Source of the DNA: Lepraria neglecta
Taxonomy: Eukaryota > Ascomycota > Lecanoromycetes > Lecanorales > Stereocaulaceae
Length of the DNA stretch: 64,000 bases
Assembly (NCBI GenBank): GCA_033220425.1
Contig: CM065648.1
Span: 2,790,001-2,854,000, forward strand
Direction of reading: 5' to 3'
Part shown: positions 1 to 9,378 of the stretch, piece after piece
Layout of the letters: each line of letters begins with the position of its first letter
How positions within the stretch are numbered: the first letter of the stretch is position 1
Notes under the pieces: generated by a model
The model's input: the letters and a program-made list of their open reading frames with translations, nothing else
What the model was told of the DNA's origin: nothing
Database searches by the model: none
Position numbers and translations under genes: made by a program

Positions 1-691
1 GGCGTGTATATCACGACAGCCCACAGCTAGTCGATTAGTCCCGCGTCAATCTTCGAGTTGGCTCGGGGCAGTCGCCTTAGAAGTCCCCCTTAGTGGGTTA
101 GCTACTAAATAATTCGGTCAGTGTTTCGAAAGACGAAGTTGATATTGCACATTTCGAAGGGTGATAGGCCAGATTTTCGTTCAATTCTAGGTCCCTAAGA
201 ATCCAGAATGTATAATCTCTAGCTTTAGATATAGCTTATATATGATTAGAACTGGGATATTTGAGCGTAGAAACTCGCGAAGAAGTAAAAACAGGAGCTT
301 AGAATGACAATTTTCAGTGCTAAGTGATTGCTGGAAACAAGACAAAGACGTAGCAGGTTGGGTTCCAAAGGGGAACTTTCAGGGGGGACCGCCCCGAGTC
401 AACTCGGTCAATCTTGTTCAAGACACTTCTTATGGAGAATAGCTGTCAACTTGCCGCATTGTGGGAATGCTCTCTTGCAGGTACGCTCTAGGATCGTATC
501 TCTTGTTCTGACAAGTTAGCATGGAGTGCCATCTATTGCCAGCTTCAGCGGCTGCACAGTGTACCTTAGCCAGAAAAGGAAGTCTTGGCAGGCACGAGAA
601 AAGGCCCTTTCTGCGTCCTGTTTCTTCCTACCAACCAAATCCAATGGTAAAGTCGCACCTCCCACCATGAATCTGACATTGCTCCTATAGG
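1..691. other. intergenic, no gene seen
   Basis: I see no convincing coding region. Short open frames here have no family resemblance and no splice-supported extension. The right part is presumably the promoter and 5' leader of the mannosyltransferase that starts at 692. Confidence 0.5.
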
Positions 692-2207
692 ATGTTCAAC
701 CTTCGAAGAAGCAAGCTGGTCCTTCTAACCCCGCTGGTCGCCTTAGCGTTACTAAGCCTGGCTTGGCTGCAACTCAATCGCAAAACATATCGGCCCCAAT
801 TCCCTCTCATCAAACCTCTTGCAAACGATAGCACTACGCCGCCTCCAAATACCGTCTCACCCGGATACCAGCCAGGTCTGATCGAGTTCTGGGACACGCT
901 ATCACAGGCTCTGATAGAGACCGCGCCAAAGTGCTCCCTCCCACCCGAGCCTATCCAAGCTCCTATCAATAGCTTCGCCAACGTCAAGAAGGGATTCAAT
1001 TACCGACCTGACTTGCTTAAGCTACCAGAACAGGATGTCGACGACCTACGAGATGCACACTCACGCTTCGTCGCGAAACTCCCAGAGCTTGCGCTACATT
1101 TACCCTACGCGAAAGGCACAAAGGGCATCGTCACAACCGCATCTGGGGATTTCGTGCCGATATTGATGGTATCACTGCGAATGCTACGGCGAACAGGGTC
1201 GAAGGTGCCGGTGGAAGTGTTGATGGAAAGAGATGATGAGAAGACGGAGATATGCGAGTCAATACTACCGAAGCTGAATGCGAGATGTTTGATACTCTCG
1301 GAGATTTTTGATGCGATTCCTCCGAAAGTCGAGATATCGCGGTATCAGTTGAAGGCTTTCGCGATGCTCTTTTCGAGCTTCGATGAGATACTCTTGCTGG
1401 ATGCAGATAACCTCGCTATGGAGCAGCCTGAGCATCTCCTCTCGACGGAACCGTTCGTTTCCAAGGGGTTTGTGAGCTGGCCTGACTACGTACGTCCCTT
1501 TACCCACCCCCATCTAGTAAACTTTGCTAACAAATAATTCTAAGTGGGCCAACACAGCATCCCCCCACTACTACACCATATCCTCGCAACACATGCCCTC
1601 CCCAGACAAACGCGCCTCCTCCGAATCCGGCCAATTTCTCATCTCCAAGACTCTCCACACACCAACCCTCCTTCTCTTACTCTACTACAACTACTACGGC
1701 CCAACTCACTACTACACCCTTCTCTCCCAAGGCGCAATGGGCCAAGGCGACAAAGAAACCTATCTCGCAGCCGCCATGGCCCTTAACAGCTCCTACTATA
1801 CCGTGGCAATGAACGTAGCAACATTAGGCTTTCGTTTCAGTAATGAGCACGAATTCAAAGGCTGTGGCACCGTGCAGCATAACCCGCTTCTCGATTACAG
1901 CTTCCGCGAACTCCACAATACCACCATCACTGAAGCTGCCATCAAAAATGCTCCATCCTTCATCCACGCCCAGACCTACAAAATGGATGCCTCACAGATA
2001 GGAGATACTTTTGGCGCGGAAATCAATATGCGCATGTGGGGCCCTAAAGAGGGTATAATGGAGAAATTTGGACGGGATGTGGAAAAGGAGGTCTGGAGCG
2101 AGACGCTGTATACGGGGTGTCAGCTTGAGAACAGCTTTAGGGCTTGGGAAAATAAAACGGGGGTTTGTAAGCGGATTGGGGGAGTCTATAAGTTCTTGTT
2201 TGATTGA
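692..2207 (+). CDS. GT71-family alpha-mannosyltransferase (MNN1/MNN2-like)
   Basis: Exons 692-1489 and 1545-2207 encode about 486 aa. The 55-nt intron has a GTACGT donor, a GCTAAC branch point and a TAAG acceptor, and its removal keeps the frame (phase 0). A short cytosolic N-terminus (MFNLRRSK) is followed by one hydrophobic segment at about residues 9-27, the type II signal-anchor layout of Golgi glycosyltransferases. The catalytic domain contains GTKGIVTTASGDF, the FDEILLLDADN block with the DxD-like metal/nucleotide-sugar motif at about 230-240, and later GDKETYLAAA. The family transfers mannose from GDP-mannose to cell-wall or secretory glycans in the Golgi. The exact linkage (alpha-1,2 or alpha-1,3) cannot be told from sequence. 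Confidence 0.88.
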
Positions 2208-2955
2208 TAATTGAGGGGCCAAGAGGCCTCTGCCTTGGGAAACAAGTTGGGAAAGATACATGCATTTATAACTCATGGACTTCGATGGGAAGTAGACATG
2301 AAATACATAGATACCGCGCTTTTTTCAACAAAGACATAGTAATGAAAATAATAGGATATGGTCTGCTTAGGTTGAGCCAAATTCAAGAGGCTGCTGGCCG
2401 GCCTACCCTTAAGCCCAGTTTCGTTCACAACAATCGCAAAATAACCACGGTGTGGATTGCGGACATGTCGACACTTGAGCTATGTGTTCACCGGCGCCAG
2501 GACTAGCAAAAAACCGCGCAACGTACACTCGGAGGCTGTGCGACTCCCTGGGTGGGATGGGGGTTCATGCAGCGGTTTGGCAAAGCAGTGGCTCTTCGTG
2601 AGGCGAGAGTCACCTACGAACCAGGCTGGGAGGATCTACTCTCTATCGATCCGATTTGCTGCGAGATTGTCAAACGCGCCTTACGCAAGCTGGTATATAT
2701 GCCTCTTTCTCATCTTCATTTCCGATGGAGTGCTGCAGTCTCTGACACGTCTCGTGTTGAATCATTTTTCGTATGCAGGCACGAAGCATGAAACATGCAA
2801 CATCGGAAATGAATTCTGCACGGCTGTTGCCTGTAAGCCCCAGCCTCGCATCTTCCGGACCTTTAAATTCCTTCTCAGATCTGTTGTTTTAGCTCTCCTG
2901 TGTTATAGATGTTGGTGGGAGCGTGAACCAATATGTGCCTACAGCTCTAGATGAA
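2208..2955. other. intergenic, no gene seen
   Basis: Several open frames cross this stretch, but none shows family similarity, a signal peptide with a sensible continuation, or paired splice sites. The 3' part probably carries the promoter of the next membrane-protein gene. Confidence 0.4.
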
Positions 2956-3821
2956 ATGTTTAGAATTTCAAACCACGCCTGTCACAATTTCATTGCAATT
3001 CTCCTTGTCTCCAGTCTCGTTTTTATCCCACCATGTACCGGTTACGTCAACTGGATCTATCCTACTGCCGGCTCGACTGGCTTAACCTACAACTACATCG
3101 ACACCGTCTACTTCACCTGGACATCCAACATCACGAACCCAACCCTCGGCCTCTGGTGCGCTACGGCTGACAACCAAACATTCGCTCCCCGTAAGCCTCC
3201 TTTCCCCCTTTCCTGTTCCCAACCCTTCCCTTCGCAACCTACCCTGAACGGTAAAGTCCACAAGCTCACCCAGCCCTAGCACCCCCCTGGGCCTCCACAG
3301 TCCCAACAAACGGCTCAATGGCGCAATCATTTCCCTACAGCAAATACTTCAACGGCACCTGCCACATGGACCTCTACTCCCCCGAGCCAGGCGCTGCACC
3401 TGGGATCAATAGTCCTGATTTCCTCCTTGCTCACGTACCTACTGCAGCGGCACAGACGTGGGGAGTATCTGCTACAAGTCTCGCTGTCTCCTCACCCGCT
3501 GGGACAGGGTCCTCTGGTGGTACTGCAAGGGGGAGTTCAGGGCTCAGCAAGAGTACCCAGGCTGTTGTGGGTGTTGTGTGCGCTATTGGTGGACTTGCTC
3601 TTGTCATTTGGATTCTTTTTTGTGTTGAGAGAAGGAGGAAGAGAAAGAGAGAATTGGGGCGGGAGTCTGCTCATTTGGAAGTACGCAAGCCTGTTCCGTG
3701 GGAGGGAAGCACGTATGAGCTTAGAGGGAAGAAGATGCTGGCTGAATTAGAGGGAACGACCCGGGCAGAATTGAGTACGTCTATGCGTGGTGCTAGAGGC
3801 CCTTCTTCTTTGGCTTCGTAG
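2956..3821 (+). CDS. secreted single-pass membrane protein, function unknown
   Basis: Exon 1 is 2956-3190 (donor GTAAGC). Exon 2 most likely begins at 3301 after CTCCACAG; an alternative acceptor at 3279 also keeps frame and adds seven residues. The product is about 251 aa. It starts with a signal peptide (MFRISNHACHNF..LLVSSLVF), followed by an ectodomain with YVNWIYPTAGS, FTWTSNI, LWC and NGTCHM elements. Next comes a Ser/Thr/Gly-rich stalk, one transmembrane segment (about VVGVVCAIGGLALVIWILF) and a basic cytosolic tail (ERRRKRKREL). This layout is common in fungal plasma-membrane proteins of unknown role. A longer start at 2923 in the same frame is possible, but it would bury the signal peptide. 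Confidence 0.7.
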
Positions 3822-4603
3822 GAGTCAGGGGAGCGAGGAATCGTAACACGGTGGATTGATTTCCGGTGTTTGTATTCTATGTATGTAGAATGTTTGAGAA
3901 ATTTAATTACGTGGTGTTCTTTCATATTGTCATCTAAATAGCTCTCGCGCTTTGAAATCGGAGTTTTGCAAAGGACCTTGTGACATAGGAGTACTTCAGT
4001 GGCGCGTTTGGTTAACAAGATTGACTGGCAAAGGGTTTGCTTTGTGGTTTTGAGATGTGGTCGTGGATAGTCTATTTGCCTACTTACTCGATCATTGCCA
4101 GCTCTCGACCCCTCTCTACAAGGCTAAATACCCTTTCTCTCCAATCTCTTACTTTGTCTCATCCCTTGGCTCGACTTCCCCTTCCTTTCAGCCCTATTGG
4201 TGGCCGTTGTCCTCGCCGATGGCTCTCTGCTACGTCTCTCTTCGCGTCCTTCTACCTGAGGCTTTACTTATGTAACTTCTATTGCGATACTTTCTTGGGG
4301 TTTTTGCTTGTCTTTTGGCTCGATTCTTGGGTCGCCGAAGGCTCTTTTGTAGTAGGTCAGTCTCTTTTAGGGCGCTTGGTGGTCGTGTGTCGAGGGCTGC
4401 AAATCCCTCTCTGCTGAACACGTTTTGTTGGTGGAAATTGCGCGCCACGGACAGCTCGTTGGCAACAGAGTGGGCTTCAGTATAGCCCTGATTGAATGAT
4501 TTTTGTGCTTCAGACCCTGCTTTGGCAACACACGGAGCTCTAACAGAGCCCCAATTGGTTATTTCCACACCTTCAGACCCTTATTGGAGTGTCACCCAGG
4601 GCG
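3822..4603. other. intergenic with an imperfect ~65-bp duplication
   Basis: I see no supported gene. Near 4456-4580 a block starting TTGGCAACA and ending CTTCAGACCCT occurs twice in tandem, imperfectly, just beyond the stop codon of the neighbouring minus-strand membrane-protein gene. Minus-strand open frames across it have no recognisable family. Confidence 0.35.
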
Positions 4604-7600
4604 TTAGGAACCGGCCGATTGAGCAGTGGTCGAAGGTGAGGACCCCGAGGGTATACGGGGCAGTATCTGCATTTGGATACCCAAATTTTCTTCGATTGAT
4701 GGTTTGTGTACCGAGGTAGCGTGCGTGCGCACATGATGTATTGATCCCGCTAGAGTTGTATCATTGCTGTAAGATCGGTTCTGCTTGACAAATGGTCTTG
4801 AAGGCGGGATTGTCCCCGCTTCCAGTGTCTCACTCGTAGGTGTACGACCATCGATGATTTGTAAATTGGCGTTCCATATTCGGTCGTCCTTGGTCATCCA
4901 ATCCCAGGCCAAACTCTTAGTGTTTGACCCGAGGAGTCCAAATGTCGATATATTCGCACACCTGGCGAGGAAACGGGCCGATCTTCTGAACCACATTGTG
5001 TGCTTCTTGAACCGTCTTGTTGCTTTGAGACCTGTAAAGATTTAGCTTTCAGAATACTATGTGCAGTTTCATGGGTGGGAGATAGTTCTCAAGATCATAT
5101 GGCCGGCAAAACCCCCAACAATTGCTTCCGAAATATCATTCGAGCACTTGATTTGCGACACAATCAGGGGCAAAGAGGCCGAAAAGTAGCACATACCTTG
5201 GGCTGCATTCTCATAGTTTTCGGTGCTGAGATGGCTCTGGGTGCAGTATTCCTGTAAACATCTCGGGATTAGTACCTCCTTTCTAGGTCCGCAATTGGGT
5301 CATGCGATAGATTAGAAGAGCACAAAGCTGGGTTCAAGTCCGCTCTCTGCTCCCGAAACAAGGGGTGAATTGCTCCGGAACCATACATACCATTACAACG
5401 TAAGCTAACCCGGCGACAAGGACAATACACGATAGTCCGGTGCCGAAGCCCCAGTAGTATTTCACACCATTGGCTTTGTAATAATCGTAGGTCTCGAAGT
5501 CCATATAACCCTACAAAAGGTCAATAGTTTGCCTTTGAAACATAGTAAGACGGCGTGTCCATACCCCAAGGGAACTCCAGATACTACACATACATGAGCA
5601 GCTCTGGTTCTCATCAGCTACAGATTTGACAATCGTATCTAGTGACTCGCAGGTAGCAAGACAAGTAGGGCACTCCAGGAGATCTCGCGAGAAGCAGCGA
5701 TTGGTCGACTATCTGGGTTACAATCCCAGACGACCGTCCGTTTAGGACTCGGTGACCAACTGGTCTTGCACTTTTACTTTGTGGCTGGAGCAGCTAAAAG
5801 GCGAATTGAAGGGAAGTTGTCCTGGCTTTTTGCTACCCGCGAAGGTTGTCAGACGTACCTGATAAGCTCCCATGGTCTGAGCCCAGACAATGTAGGCAAG
5901 AAACATACAGTTCGCAACCTCACACAATGTTATGAACAAGCCAAGCCGATCCGTGAAGCAGAGATTGGCCCAGTCTCTGCGCAGCTTTCGGACCCGTTCT
6001 CTAAGATTATGCAACCACTGGTATTTGTTATAGACATCCAGAGTACGTCCAGTCCGCTCTGACAGCCGGGAGATACGATCCTCAAATGGTAAATGCTTCA
6101 TCCATTGTGGGATGCATTCTGGAGCCTGCAGAAAAGTAGCTCGGACCCACCACAAAATCATTTCAGCGGCGAAGATGGCAGTAGCAAGGGTAACGTAAAT
6201 CAGATATCCTCCGGATCGACAGCCGAGACCGTAGGTGGGTGTGAGATCTGATAGCCGTCAATTTAAACATAATATTGGTTGACAACCACATTAGACTCAC
6301 AGGAAAGAATGAACGCACCTCCAGCGGTACCGTAGAGAATGGCTACAGACCCGGCAATCTGCCAGAACATCTTCCGGTCGAACCATATCAGCTCGTGGTG
6401 GTTGGGCTCAACATCCGATATCATCCTTGTTCTTGCTCCATCTGCGTCACGAAGCCTGCAATCACTTCGGATTAGAAACGCAATTTCAAGCTAACGATGG
6501 GGTTATGAGACAAGTCTTAGGAGCGCACCCGAGGTAGGTACCCCAAAATCTGCTCGCTAAATACTCAGACTGCAATGTAATTCAGGGTTGAAGGGCTCGA
6601 AATTGTACATACCAATCCCTTCCGTAATCAGCAATCCATGCATCTTCCATACTGGAAAGGACCGAGTGTGCGCATCCGTTCTGAACTGCATCAGAACAGC
6701 GAATGTTGTGAACAGATCGATGGGAGACTTACATGCCAGCGTACCCTGCCTTGTCCAGCAAACTTGGTAAAGAAGTCATTATGGAAATAATCATCGTTCT
6801 CTAGAACTTTCGTCCAAGCAAAGTCATGCTCACTCTTCCCAATAGCCGTTATGTAAGAGCCCCTCCGCCTATGGTCGAGGAGAGAAGTCCGTACGAGGTC
6901 GAGCAAGTTGTTGAGTTGTAAGCGTATCTCATCTGTGGCGATTGGGTTGCGATCCGTGATTGAGCATAAGGCGAATACTGGAAGCCAAGCAAGCAGTAGC
7001 CCAAGAGCAAGATCGTGCGCGGTTTGATTATCCCCGAGCTCTCCAAATGCCGCTTGAATCGATATAGTCAAGGCAATCACGAATAGCCCTACAGACACGT
7101 ATGCTGCAATGACCCCCTTTTTGCGTCCTGCTCGTATGTATTTGGCTAGCTCTTGGCGTTTCTTCACCAGGCTCTCCGTTCTGTCTTCGGCCGCGGTCAG
7201 CTGTAAGCTGTCGCTGAAAAGTGCTATACGTAGTAGCTTTTCGGCGTGGTCTATTGGCATTCGTTGCTTGATGGTGTATTGATTCATGACGCTCAATAGA
7301 TAGAAAGAGTCTCTGACTTGTGCGAATTGCGAGTCTGGACCGGGAACTTCGTTATAGGGCGACGCCATGTCCAGTCTATACATTCTAGAGTCAGAACTTC
7401 TCTTCCAGACCTGCGCTGGGTTCAGAGACGAATGTTGGGACCATATAGGGGGTAAAATCCCGCCATTTGCTCGCAAAACACGGTCTCACCGCTCGTATGG
7501 CAATGCAAATCCGGGGTGAAATACTCCGAAAATACACATACATCATGGCGCATTTCCCTATAACGTGGATATTCCAGAAAATGTATGACATCCCAGCGAT

Positions 7601-8457
7601 GGGATTGCCAATCCACCTTGCCAATGCGAATGCTGTCGACCTGTGAATTGGGTTAGAACCTTATCTCCAAGTCCGCAGTTGGGTCGATAGCCAAGTATTT
7701 GAACCACGTTGAAGGCGAAAGCCCCGCCATTTGTGTCCAAAACATGGTCTACTAGCTCAGAATGCCACACGAATCGGGGTTGCAGTGCTCCTAATATGTA
7801 CATACCAGTTCTTGTTGCCCTCATATGGAGCCTGCAGTAGGAGTCCGATGACTGGAAAGACCTGCGATTAAGGTCAGCGATTGCTCCAAGTAGCGCCGCG
7901 AGTGGCAAAAGAAATCGGATATTGAGCCAAGCCGACTCCCAAAAGATCTCGCAAGAAGCAGCGTTTGGTTGGTTGTTTAGGGTAACATCACAAGAATTCA
8001 ACCAATTCGGGCTCTGTGACAGCTTGGTTTGTAACTTCATCTTTGCACCTAGAGCTGCCAAAGGGCACCTATAAGGGGATCTTGTCCAAGTTTTTGCTAC
8101 CCACGAGCGTACAAGGAGCCTTACCCAGGTAAAAATAGTCGAGCTGACATCCTTCCAAGCATAATACTGAACCCCCTTCCCGCACAGATCCTGACAGCCC
8201 TCATACGTAATAACAGACGGCTTCCCCGAATGTGCAAAAATACCATGGACTCTTCCCGTGTAATTGTAGGTGCTGTTATGCTGAGAGAAATTGGCAAATG
8301 TAGCAGCGCAGGTGGTGAAGTCCGGCCTCATACTGTATAGTGGTGTGATGACATCATAGCAAGGCACAAAGGTTAGAAGGATAAGGAGGAGGAGAAGATT
8401 CGTAAAGGGGAAGGCCCCAGTTAAGGGAAAGAGCCATGTGCTCGGGCGGCATGACAC
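4604..8457 (-). CDS. large multi-pass fungal membrane protein, 12 exons, function unknown
   Basis: Exons in transcription order: 8457-8125, 7861-7806, 7640-7542, 7384-6733, 6680-6609, 6569-6529, 6455-6319, 6247-5859, 5603-5565, 5510-5391, 5251-5197, 5031-4604. All phases agree and give about 806 aa. The product has a hydrophobic signal-like N-terminus, a short ectodomain ending in GCQDLCGKGVQYYAW, and repeated membrane segments. Conserved blocks include FPVIGLLLQAPYEGNKNW, RWIGNPIAGMSYIFWNI, RVRWHNGCAHSVL, YLASRFWGTYLGLRDADG, AYQSCSCMCSIW and EYCTQSHLSTENYENA. It matches a large, functionally undescribed family of ascomycete membrane proteins. Oddities: the first exon has no in-frame ATG before the signal-like stretch (the first is at 8331), so the N-terminus is unresolved; one intron (6570-6608) is only 39 nt; six introns of 139-263 nt fall into two sets of related sequences (see the separate intron entries). 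Confidence 0.72.
5032..5196 (-). repeat. probable member of the second related-intron set (165 nt)
   Basis: This is intron 11 of the membrane-protein gene. It begins GTATGTGCTACTTTTCGG and has a TTGCCCCTGATTGTGT block resembling the corresponding part of introns 2 and 3. Its 3' half is more diverged, so membership is less certain than for the other three. Confidence 0.45.
5252..5390 (-). repeat. member of a second related-intron set (139 nt)
   Basis: This is intron 10 of the membrane-protein gene. It shares with the intron at 7641-7805 a 5' block (GTATGTA, then GGAGCA and CACCCC-like) and a 3' block CTATCG followed by ACCCAA(T/C)TGCGGAC(C/T)T. It also shares the 5' block with the intron at 7385-7541. 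Confidence 0.65.
5604..5858 (-). repeat. long intron related to the intron at 7862-8124 (introner-like pair)
   Basis: This is intron 8 of the membrane-protein gene, 255 nt. On the minus strand it shares with the 263-nt intron 1 a 5' block containing GGGTAGCAAAAA, a middle block and a 3' block around CGCTGCTTCT(T/C)GCGAGATCT. The blocks lie in the same order with similar spacing. Flanking exons are unrelated, so the similarity belongs to the introns. Confidence 0.7.
7385..7541 (-). repeat. member of the second related-intron set (157 nt)
   Basis: This is intron 3 of the membrane-protein gene. It shares the GTATGT..TTTTCGGAG/TTCACCCC start with introns 10 and 11, and the GTTTTG..CAAATGGCGGG centre with intron 2. 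Its acceptor is the CTCTAG at 7385-7390; a CAG further upstream would break the frame. Confidence 0.6.
7641..7805 (-). repeat. member of the second related-intron set (165 nt)
   Basis: This is intron 2 of the membrane-protein gene. It resembles intron 10 in its 5' and 3' blocks and intron 3 in its centre, where both carry a TGTTTTG block followed by CAAATGGCGGG. Confidence 0.65.
7862..8124 (-). repeat. long intron related to the intron at 5604-5858 (introner-like pair)
   Basis: This is intron 1 of the membrane-protein gene, 263 nt, with a GTAAGG donor and CGCAG acceptor. It aligns over most of its length with intron 8, including the GGTAGCAAAAA and CTGCTTCTTGCGAGATC blocks. An open frame runs through it, but that peptide breaks the conserved W/FPVIGLLLQAP junction, so I treat it as intron. 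Confidence 0.7.
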
Positions 8458-9378
8458 CGCGCGTCTTGTTCGACGTAAGCACTTCGAGCTGAATTGCGCT
8501 GATGTGCTTTGACGAGAATGGCAATGTCAGGCTGCAATCTTGCAGCACAGATAGATAGCAGTACTCAGCTCGAAGCTTAGGCGCCATTGATAGGAGCTTC
8601 CCCGCATACGCGCCCTGGGTTGTCGGCTATGAGCCCTTGGTCGTTGATGGCATTGGTTCCCAGAATCGCCAAAGCTGAATGAAAGAATAGATCTGGAGTA
8701 GATGTGGAGGCGGGCTGAGTTGTGGAGCCGCTATGCGCTCCATTCGCAAAACAACCGTGCCTACGAAGTACTTGCACGCAACCAGGAGCTGCAGGGACTG
8801 GGGGGAAAAGGGAATGCGAGACGAGAATGTAAAAGACGTTGTAATGGCCAGGATTCGGATGTGAGCATGAGGCGTAGGTACACAGCTATAGCCATTCACA
8901 TTAGCTTATCGGGAGCTTCATGTTTAATGCTTGTGTGATGTTGACACTATTGTCTCCGAGGGCTGCAGTACTGCGTAGCGAGCTAAGAGAGACTGGAAAC
9001 CTTTTCTGGTCTTAGGCCTTAAGTTCCTGACTGTTTCCCGCTCAATATCAAAAATGTCAGATATCAAGTTTGGGGAATGTTCAAGCTATCTTGCTAACAG
9101 CGACGCATTTGGAACGACGTGAATGAAACTGGGCTGACATCAGAAAATTGAATTGCTATTGCTAAAGACATAGCTGCACATCATTATAAACCATATCTGG
9201 AAAGTTCCGCCATCGTCGTTAAAGCTAACGTTAGGAAAGTGGTATCAATAGCAATTGCACGCTGGTTCGCTGCTGTGTATCTCAAGCCATATCGCCCGCA
9301 ATTTTCGTAGCCAAATGACAAGGGTATCATGTATGACTGAAGGAGTGTACCGTAGTAAAGAGTGATCCCCGTGCTGCC
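8458..9378. other. intergenic, no gene seen
   Basis: I see no supported gene. A first coding exon of the minus-strand membrane-protein gene may hide near 8458-8590. A 10-nt inverted repeat (TTCGAGCTGA and TCAGCTCGAA) lies at about 8484 and 8564. Confidence 0.4.

Noticed and set aside
4230-4568. 112-codon minus-strand frame downstream of the 12-exon gene
   Set aside because: No family similarity, and it covers an imperfect tandem duplication. It is likely chance.
5300-5345. tRNA-like T-loop (GGTTCAAGTCC) inside an intron
   Set aside because: No matching acceptor stem, D arm or anticodon arm could be built around it. It belongs to a spliced intron with homologous copies in the same gene.
5609-5708. 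Longer version of exon 9 starting at 5708 in the 12-exon gene
   Set aside because: The frame is open, but this stretch aligns with the interior of another intron (near 7960). The short exon from 5603 restores the family pattern YQxCxCM.
7862-8124. Reading the first intron of the 12-exon gene as coding
   Set aside because: Translation continues through it by chance, but it splits the conserved TFTWV/FPVIGLLLQAP-type junction and has intron-like ends.
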